Positions 58,236-64,000 of a DNA stretch of 64,000 bases are shown one piece after another. Position 1 is the first letter of the stretch. Each line of letters starts with the position of its first letter. The DNA is taken from the NCBI RefSeq assembly GCF_040111675.1, contig NZ_CP157794.1, positions 3,865,501 to 3,929,500 on the forward strand, read 5' to 3'. The position numbers were made by a program, and so were the translations under genes. The notes beneath the pieces were generated by a model, which worked only from the letters and a program-made list of their open reading frames with translations, ran no database searches and was not told where the DNA came from. This stretch comes from Salinarimonas sp. (GTDB taxonomy: Bacteria; Pseudomonadota; Alphaproteobacteria; Rhizobiales; Beijerinckiaceae).

Positions 58236-59690
58236 TCAGGCCGCGCGGACCTTCGCCACGAAGCCCTCGACCCGCTGCCGGATGGCGGCCGCCTCGTCGG
58301 CGAGCGCCTTCGAGGCGGCGATGATCGCCTCGGAGGAGGCGCCGGTCTCGTCGGCGAGCGTGCCCACGACGTCGACCGCGCCGTTCACCGCCTTCGCCCC
58401 GCTCGCGGCCTCCTGGACGTTGCGGGAGATCTCGGACGTGGCCGCGCTCTGCTGGCTCACGGCCGAGGCGATGGCGGCCGCGATCTGGTTCATCTCGTCG
58501 ATCGTCGTGGCGATCTCGCGGATCGAGGCGACCGAGCCGTCGGTGGCGGCCTGCATCTCGGCGACCTTCGCGCCGATCTCCTCGGTCGCCTTGGCGGTCT
58601 GGTTGGCGAGCGTCTTCACCTCGGCGGCGACCACCGCGAAGCCCTTGCCGGCCTCGCCCGCCCGCGCCGCCTCGATGGTGGCGTTGAGCGCGAGGAGATT
58701 GGTCTGCTCGGCGATGGAGCGGATCAGATCCACGACCTCGCCGATGGAGCGCGCGGCCACCGAGAGGTCCTGCACGTGCTGGTCGGTGGCGCGGGCGCCC
58801 GCCACCGCGCGGCCGGCGATCTCGGAGGAGGCCTGGGCCGAGCGGCCGATCTCGCCGATCGAGGCGGCGAGTTCCTCGCCGGACGCCGCGACGTGCTGGA
58901 TGTTGGCCGCCGTCGCCTCCGAGCGCTGCATGGCGTCGGAGACCGAGCCGCGGGTGCGCCCGGCGATCTCGGTGAGCCCGTCGGCCTGGGCGCGCATGGC
59001 GCGGAAGGCGTCGTCGAGGCTGGCCAGCGCCGAGCGCACGCCGCTCTCGAACTCGGCGGCGAGCTTGTCCACCATGGCGGCGCGCTCGGCGACCTTGCGT
59101 CCCTCGGCGTCGCGCATGGAGGCGAGCTCGCGCTCCTTGGCGGCGGCCTCCTCGGCGGCGGCGACGCCCGCCCGCGAGGCGGCGATCATCTTCTCGAGCG
59201 TCAGCACGACCCAGGTGAGCACGGCGGTCTCGAGCACGACGATGACCGCGTGCAGCGCGACGCGCAGGAAGCTCGCGCCCTCGGGGAAGACCGCGAAGGG
59301 GATGACGAAGTTGAAGGACAGGTGGTGCAGAGCGGTCACCGCCGCGCCGACCAGGATCGTGCGCCAGTCGCAGAAGCCCGCCAGCATGGCGAGCGCCGCG
59401 AAGTAGTACATGTGCACGTCGATCTGCCAGGGGTGGCCGGCGAGCTCGAAGACGAACAGCGAGACCTGCGCCACGAGGCCGATGGCGATGGCGTAGCGGG
59501 TCGCCGGGGTATCGGGACGCGTCAGCGTCAGCGCCACACCCGGCGCAGCGAGCAGGGCGGCGATCACGACGTTCGTGACGAGCGAGCCGCCCACGGCGAG
59601 CGCGATGCCGGCTGCGACGGCGACATGGGCGGCGAGGAGCGCGGAGAGCGCCTTCGCCGTCGTGATGCGCAGGGTGGAGACGTCGACCAT
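58236..59690 (-). CDS. Methyl-accepting chemotaxis protein
   Basis: A 484-aa chemoreceptor. The N-terminal third is membrane-embedded with about six helices (residues 15-165) and no large periplasmic domain, so it probably senses something in or at the membrane. A coiled-coil linker leads to the signalling domain, with the highly conserved hairpin tip IRSIAEQTNLLALNATIEAARAGEAGKGFAVVAAEVKTLANQTAKAT. Glu/Gln methylation-site-like heptads are present. No che genes are nearby. Confidence 0.93.
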   Translation of the reverse strand: MVDVSTLRITTAKALSALLAAHVAVAAGIALAVGGSLVTNVVIAALLAAPGVALTLTRPDTPATRYAIAIGLVAQVSLFVFELAGHPWQIDVHMYYFAALAMLAGFCDWRTILVGAAVTALHHLSFNFVIPFAVFPEGASFLRVALHAVIVVLETAVLTWVVLTLEKMIAASRAGVAAAEEAAAKERELASMRDAEGRKVAERAAMVDKLAAEFESGVRSALASLDDAFRAMRAQADGLTEIAGRTRGSVSDAMQRSEATAANIQHVAASGEELAASIGEIGRSAQASSEIAGRAVAGARATDQHVQDLSVAARSIGEVVDLIRSIAEQTNLLALNATIEAARAGEAGKGFAVVAAEVKTLANQTAKATEEIGAKVAEMQAATDGSVASIREIATTIDEMNQIAAAIASAVSQQSAATSEISRNVQEAASGAKAVNGAVDVVGTLADETGASSEAIIAASKALADEAAAIRQRVEGFVAKVRAA

Positions 59691-59717
59691 CGGGAGTTTC
59701 CTCGATCTTACGCGGGA

Positions 59718-60023
59718 CTATTCGGTTTCCGGGACGAGACAGCCGCCGAGCGCCCGGGGGTCGAGGAGCGCCCAGGCGCCCGCCGCGCGCACGGCGCGGT
59801 CGAAGGCCTCGGGCTCGTCGGCGATCGCGACGGCGATGAAGGGGAAGGCGCCCGCACGCACCAGCGCGCCGCCGGCCGCGCCCACGCGGGCGAAGGCCTC
59901 GGCCTGGCTGGTCCAGGGGGCGAAGACGATGGCCGCTCCCTCGCGCGGATCCGCCGGCGCGCTCGCCATGACGGGCAGCGCGAGCGAGAGGGCGGCGAAG
60001 AGAGCGACCATGAATCGGGGCAT
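59718..60023 (-). CDS. Small secreted hypothetical protein
   Basis: A 101-aa protein with signal peptide (MPRFMVALFAALSLALPVMASA) and a short mature part IVFAPWTSQAEAFARVGAAGGALVRAGAFPFIAVAIADEPEAFDRAVRAAGAWALLDPRALGGCLV. It contains a lone cysteine. It lies 27 bp upstream of the chemoreceptor gene on the same strand, so it may be a periplasmic partner in the same transcript. I do not recognise the family. Confidence 0.72.
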   Translation of the reverse strand: MPRFMVALFAALSLALPVMASAPADPREGAAIVFAPWTSQAEAFARVGAAGGALVRAGAFPFIAVAIADEPEAFDRAVRAAGAWALLDPRALGGCLVPETE

Positions 60024-60112
60024 CGTACGCAGCGTCCGGCGCGGCGGGATACCGCATGACGTAGCGCACGATGCCCGATTGGCATTAAACCGGAGTTAAA
60101 GCCACTTCACTA

Positions 60113-62032
60113 TCATGAATTTGCAATACCGCGGCGCTTCAGCTCGGACGCGATTTCGTCGAGGATCGCCGGATCGTCGATCGTCGCCGGCATGGCCCAT
60201 TCGTCGCCGTCGGCGATCTTCTTCATCGTGCCGCGCAGAATCTTGCCGGACCGCGTCTTGGGCAGGCGGCCAACCGTGATGGCGAGCTTGAAGGCGGCGA
60301 CGGGGCCGATCTTCTCGCGCACGAGGCCGACGAGCTCCTTCTCGATCTCCAGCGGCGAGCGGTCGACGCCCGCCTTGAGCACGACGAACCCGCAGGGCGC
60401 CTCGCCCTTGAGCGCGTCCTTCACCCCGATCACGGCGCATTCGGCGACCGCCGGATGGGCGGCGAGCACCTCCTCCATGCCGCCCGTGGAGAGGCGGTGG
60501 CCGGCGACGTTGATGATGTCGTCGGTGCGGCCCATGATGAAGAGATAGCCGTCCTCGTCGACGAAGCCCGCGTCCGAGGTGTTGTAGTTCCCCGGGAAGG
60601 CCTCGAGATAGCTCTCGCGGAAGCGGTCGTCCGCATGCCAGAGCGTCGGCAGGCAGCCCGGAGGCAGCGGCAGGCGGATGACGATGGATCCCATCGTGTT
60701 CGGGCCGACGTCCTTGCCGCCCTCGTCGACGATGCGCACGTCGTAGCCCGGCATCGGCACGGTCGGCGAGCCGTGCTTCACCGGCAGGACGCCGAGCCCC
60801 ACGGGATTGCCGGCGATGGCCCAGCCGGTCTCCGTCTGCCACCAGTGGTCGATCACCGGGACCTGCAGGATCTCCTCCGCCCATTGCACGGTGGCGGGGT
60901 CGGCGCGCTCGCCGGCGAGGAAGAGCGCGCGGAATTTCGAGAGATCGTAGCGCTTCAGGTGCTCGGCGTTCGGGTCTTCCTTCTTGATGGCCCGCAGCGC
61001 GGTGGGCGCGGTGAACAACGTCGTCGCGCCGTGCTCGGCGATCACGCGCCAGAAGGCGCCGGCGTCCGGCGTGCCCACGGGCTTGCCCTCGTAGAGGATC
61101 GTGGTGCACCCGGCGATCAGCGGGCCGTAGACGATGTAGGAATGGCCCACCACCCAGCCGACGTCGGAGGCGCACCAATAGACCTCGCCGGGCTCCATCC
61201 CGTAGAGCGCGTGCATCGACCAGGCGAGGGCGACCATGTAGCCGCCGGTGTCGCGCACGACGCCCTTGGGCTTGCCCGTCGTGCCCGACGTGTAGAGCAC
61301 GTAGAGCGGATCGGTCGCGGCCACGGGGACGCAATCGGCATGGCGGCCGGCGGCCTTCGCCGCGGCGACGGCCTCGGCCCAGTCGCGGTCGCGGCCGTCG
61401 ACGAGGCCGGCCTCGGCCTGCGGCCGCTGGAAGATCAGGCAGGCCTCGGGCTTGTGCACGGAGAGCTCGACGGCGAGATCGAGCAGCGGCTTGTAGGCGA
61501 CGACGCGTCCGGGCTCGAGCCCGCAGGAGGCGGAGAGGATCGCCTTCGGCCGCGCGTCCTCGATGCGTGTGGCGAGCTCCTTCGCCGCGAAGCCGCCGAA
61601 CACCACCGAATGCACGGCGCCGAGCCGCGCGCAGGCGAGCATGGCGAACACCGCCTGCGGGATCATCGGCATGTAGACGACGACCCGGTCGCCCTTCTCG
61701 ACGCCCATCTCGCGCAGCACGCCCGCGAGCGCGGCGACCTCGTCGCGCATCTCGGCGTAGCTCCACGTCGCCTTCTCGCCGGTCATGGCGCTGTCGTAGA
61801 TCAGCGCGGGCTGGTCGCCGCGGGTCGCGACGTGGCGGTCGAGCGCGTTGTGGCAGACGTTGCAGACCCCGCCCTCGAACCAGCGGCCGTAGATGCCGGC
61901 CTTCTCGTCGAAGACGGTCTCGGGCGGGGTGTACCAGTCGATCGCCTGCGCCGCCTCGCCCCAGAACGCCTGCGGATCGGCTTTCCAGGCGGCGTAGATC
62001 TCATGGTAGCGGCTCGCTGGCTGCGTCGTCAT
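60113..62032 (-). CDS. prpE: Propionyl-CoA synthetase (AMP-forming)
   Basis: A 639-aa acyl-CoA synthetase of the acetyl/propionyl-CoA type. The adenylation motif YTSGTTGKPKGVVRDTGG, DHWWQTETGW, FIMGRTDDIINVAGHRLSTGGMEE and the acetylatable lysine region LPKTRSGKILRGTMKK are intact. ASRYHEIYAAWKADPQAFWGEAAQAIDW is PrpE-like. The ATG at 62032 follows GGAGGAGG, which settles the start. It activates propionate; acetate is also possible. Confidence 0.92.
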   Translation of the reverse strand: MTTQPASRYHEIYAAWKADPQAFWGEAAQAIDWYTPPETVFDEKAGIYGRWFEGGVCNVCHNALDRHVATRGDQPALIYDSAMTGEKATWSYAEMRDEVAALAGVLREMGVEKGDRVVVYMPMIPQAVFAMLACARLGAVHSVVFGGFAAKELATRIEDARPKAILSASCGLEPGRVVAYKPLLDLAVELSVHKPEACLIFQRPQAEAGLVDGRDRDWAEAVAAAKAAGRHADCVPVAATDPLYVLYTSGTTGKPKGVVRDTGGYMVALAWSMHALYGMEPGEVYWCASDVGWVVGHSYIVYGPLIAGCTTILYEGKPVGTPDAGAFWRVIAEHGATTLFTAPTALRAIKKEDPNAEHLKRYDLSKFRALFLAGERADPATVQWAEEILQVPVIDHWWQTETGWAIAGNPVGLGVLPVKHGSPTVPMPGYDVRIVDEGGKDVGPNTMGSIVIRLPLPPGCLPTLWHADDRFRESYLEAFPGNYNTSDAGFVDEDGYLFIMGRTDDIINVAGHRLSTGGMEEVLAAHPAVAECAVIGVKDALKGEAPCGFVVLKAGVDRSPLEIEKELVGLVREKIGPVAAFKLAITVGRLPKTRSGKILRGTMKKIADGDEWAMPATIDDPAILDEIASELKRRGIANS

Positions 62033-62232
62033 CGCGACCTCCTCCCGGACCGGTGTTCTCGTTTCGGCGGCACCTTGTGTCGCGCGCGCGAGCGAAGCAA
62101 GGTCGCGCGTCTTGAGACTTTCGGCCATCGGGAGGAGCGCTTATCCGCGGTGCTTGCTCCCCGCGCAGCGGACGGTACGATGACGCAGGGCGCGCGCGAG
62201 GCGGGCCCGGACACGCGAAAACGAGGACGATC

Positions 62233-63207
62233 GTGCGGCTCGCCATCCTATTCGCCGCGGCGCTCGCCGCTTTCCCGGCGGCGGCCTTCGACCTGCAGGG
62301 GCATCGCGGCGCCCGCGGGCTCGCGCCCGAGAACACGCTCGGCGGCTTCGAGCAGGCGCTCGCCATCGGGGTCGACACGCTCGAGCTCGACCTGGTGATG
62401 ACGGCCGACGACGTTCTCGTCGTCCACCACGACCTCACGCTCAACCCCGATCTCGCGCGGGGGCCCGACGGCGGCTACGTCGTCGAGGAGACGCCGATCC
62501 GCGCGCTCACGCTCGAGGAGGTGAAGACCTTCGACGTCGGCCGCGTACGCGCGGGGACGGACTACGCCCGCCGCTTCGCCGACCAGATCACCCGCGACGG
62601 CGCCCGCATCCCGACGCTCGCGGAAGTGCTCGAGCGCGCGGCGGCGCTCGGCGCGGATCACGTGCGCTTCAACATCGAGACCAAGATCCAGCCGAATCGG
62701 CCGGATCTCTCGCCGAGCCCGGACGCCTTCGCGACGGCGATCGCGGATCTCGTGCGTGCGCACGGGCTGGTGGAGCGGGTGACCGTCCAGAGCTTCGACT
62801 GGCGCACCCTCGACGCGCTGGCCGCGATCGCGCCCGAGATCGCGCGGGCCTGCCTCACCGCCGAGGGGCGGTGGGACACGGTCCAGGTCGGCGCGCCCGG
62901 TCCGTCGCCCTGGCTCGGCGGGCGCGACGCGGACGATCTCGGCGGCGACGTGCCGGCGCTCGTCGCGCAGGCAGGCTGCGCGGTCTGGTCGCCGAACCAT
63001 CACGACGTCGACGACGCGCGCCTCGCGGCGGCCAAGGAGGCCGGCCTCGCCGTGATCCCCTGGACGGTCAACGAGCTCGCCGACATGCGCCGCCTCGTCG
63101 ACATGGGCGTCGACGGCATCATCACCGATTATCCCAACCGCCTGCGCGCGCTCCTGGTGGAGCGCGGCGTCGAGACGGCGCCGCAGGTGCGCGTGCCGAC
63201 CCGGTGA
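62233..63207 (+). CDS. glpQ: Glycerophosphodiester phosphodiesterase, secreted
   Basis: A 324-aa GDPD-family enzyme with a short signal peptide (LAILFAAALAAFPAAA). The catalytic HRGARGLAPENT (H24) and the metal-binding LELDLVMTADDVLVVHHDLTLNPD are present, and PWTVNELADMRRLVDMGVDGIITDYPN ends the barrel. It would hydrolyse glycerophosphodiesters in the periplasm. GTG start at 62233. Divergent from prpE. Confidence 0.92.
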   Translation: MRLAILFAAALAAFPAAAFDLQGHRGARGLAPENTLGGFEQALAIGVDTLELDLVMTADDVLVVHHDLTLNPDLARGPDGGYVVEETPIRALTLEEVKTFDVGRVRAGTDYARRFADQITRDGARIPTLAEVLERAAALGADHVRFNIETKIQPNRPDLSPSPDAFATAIADLVRAHGLVERVTVQSFDWRTLDALAAIAPEIARACLTAEGRWDTVQVGAPGPSPWLGGRDADDLGGDVPALVAQAGCAVWSPNHHDVDDARLAAAKEAGLAVIPWTVNELADMRRLVDMGVDGIITDYPNRLRALLVERGVETAPQVRVPTR

Positions 63208-63310
63208 AGCCGCGCCTCGCCCTTCGGCCGATTGCGGACGCGCGCCGTCGCCCGCTACGCTGGCGTCGAAGAGAAAGGCGCCCGCCGCCGGGCGCGAGGG
63301 GAGGCCGAGG

Positions 63311-64000
63311 ATGCAGACGATCTACGACCGGGATCTCGACCGCAATCCCGCGAACCACCAGCCGCTGACGCCGCTCGGCTTCCTGGAGCGCTCGGCCGCC
63401 GTCTTTCCCGACCACGTCGCCATCGTGCACGGGCGGCTGCGCCGGACCTACGCCGAGTTCTACGCCCGCGCGCGCCGCCTCGCCTCCGCTTTGGCGCAGC
63501 GCGGTATCGGGCGCGGGGACACGGTGGCGGCGATGCTGTCCAACACGCCGGCCATGCTGGAAGCGCATTACGGCGTGCCGATGACGGGCGGCGTGCTCAA
63601 CACGCTCAACACCCGCCTCGACGCCGCGATCATCGCCTTCTCGCTCAAGCACGGCGAGGCCAAGGTGCTGATCACCGACCGGGAATTCTCGAAGACGATC
63701 GAGGCGGCGCTGGCCGAAATCGAGCACGAGATCCTGGTCATCGACTACGACGACCCGGAATACGACGGCCCGGGCGAGCGGCTCGGCGCGATGGAGTACG
63801 AGGCCTTCCTCGCGCAGGGCGACCCCGATTTCGCCTGGGCGCCGCCGGGCGACGAGTGGGACGCGATCACGCTGAACTACACGTCCGGCACGACGGGGGA
63901 CCCGAAGGGCGTCGTCTACCACCATCGCGGGGCCTACCTGCTGGCGACGGGCAATATCGTCACCTGCGGCATGGGCAAGCACCCGGTGTATCTCTGGACC
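63311..64000 (+). CDS. Acyl-CoA synthetase (AMP-forming), N-terminal part, runs off the window
   Basis: The first 230 residues of an acyl-CoA ligase; no stop before the window end. MQTIYDRDLDRNPANHQPLT is the usual start of the long/medium-chain ligases related to 3-methylmercaptopropionyl-CoA ligase (DmdB). The AMP-binding motif TLNYTSGTTGDPKGVVYHHRGAY is present. GAGGCCGAGG precedes the ATG at 63311. Substrate cannot be told from this part. Confidence 0.9.
   Translation, partial: MQTIYDRDLDRNPANHQPLTPLGFLERSAAVFPDHVAIVHGRLRRTYAEFYARARRLASALAQRGIGRGDTVAAMLSNTPAMLEAHYGVPMTGGVLNTLNTRLDAAIIAFSLKHGEAKVLITDREFSKTIEAALAEIEHEILVIDYDDPEYDGPGERLGAMEYEAFLAQGDPDFAWAPPGDEWDAITLNYTSGTTGDPKGVVYHHRGAYLLATGNIVTCGMGKHPVYLWT

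Noticed and set aside
58000..60069. A 689-codon minus-strand frame overlapping the chemoreceptor
   Set aside because: Same strand but a different frame from the chemoreceptor gene, whose signalling-domain hairpin is unmistakable. The longer frame is Arg/Gly-rich without domains.

Overview
The window is about 64 kb of a very G+C-rich chromosome of an alphaproteobacterium, most likely of the order Hyphomicrobiales (Rhizobiales). Pointers are the bamE / cytochrome bc1 chaperone / YceD neighbourhood, DUF2865, DUF6460, DUF2798, DUF6522, the periplasmic Fdh3-like formate dehydrogenase with its accessory DUF genes, and a complete Sox system with SoxCD. The genus cannot be fixed from the sequence; a Salinarimonas/Methylobacterium-like relative would fit. 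No rRNA, tRNA or CRISPR was seen.

Layout. 0-8.3 kb: end of malate synthase G, a hydantoin racemase facing a hydantoinase, a LuxR-type response regulator, DUF6460, a MATE exporter, the psd-pssA phosphatidylethanolamine pair, Maf and YacG. 8.3-13.2 kb: fdhD-mobA and moeA-mobB, which serve molybdenum cofactor and formate dehydrogenase maturation, with DUF2865 and a small membrane protein between them. 13.2-14.5 kb: an Xre/RES toxin-antitoxin pair with a palindromic operator. 14.6-26.7 kb: a formate dehydrogenase island. The minus-strand set is a lipoate-ligase-like gene, DUF6505, DUF6352, DUF3305, DUF3306, an HTH-TorD fusion chaperone, a small TAT target and fdhA-fdhB-fdhC, with a divergent multi-[4Fe-4S] protein. 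26.7-30.3 kb: a 24-aa membrane peptide, yceD, bc1 chaperone, bamE and hemN with an FNR/FixK-type box. 30.4-34.4 kb: an accessory patch with an IS256-family element, an HTH gene, a beta-flower protein and orphan genes that are visibly poorer in G+C. 34.4-46.4 kb: ordinary genes (M20 peptidase, DUF2254, TerB-like, NUDIX, a thiE-like gene behind an exact 284-bp tandem duplication, Sel1 protein, orphan HigA, argG, isomerase, arfB, YeeE/YedE transporter). 46.4-48.1 kb: an IS110-family element. 48.1-58.2 kb: a Sox island, with soxYZBCDEF, a SoxH-like hydrolase and a cytochrome c on the minus strand and soxAX divergent. 58.2-64 kb: a chemoreceptor, prpE, a glycerophosphodiesterase and the start of an acyl-CoA ligase.

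How it fits together. The cell can take electrons from formate (periplasmic FdhABC to quinone; FdhD, MobA, MoeA, MobB and a TorD-like chaperone for the cofactor) and from thiosulfate or sulfide (SoxXA, YZ, B, CD, F to cytochrome c). SoxC also needs molybdenum cofactor. This suggests a mixotrophic or facultatively lithotrophic lifestyle, with C2/C3 acid use (malate synthase G, PrpE).

The most striking non-coding feature is a set of palindromic intergenic repeats, four families with two or more copies each. Both insertion sequences sit inside or against such repeats: the IS110 element splits one family at its end, and the IS256 element lies between the two arms of another palindrome. The IS110 element has a 335-bp non-coding right end that may encode a guide (bridge/seek) RNA.
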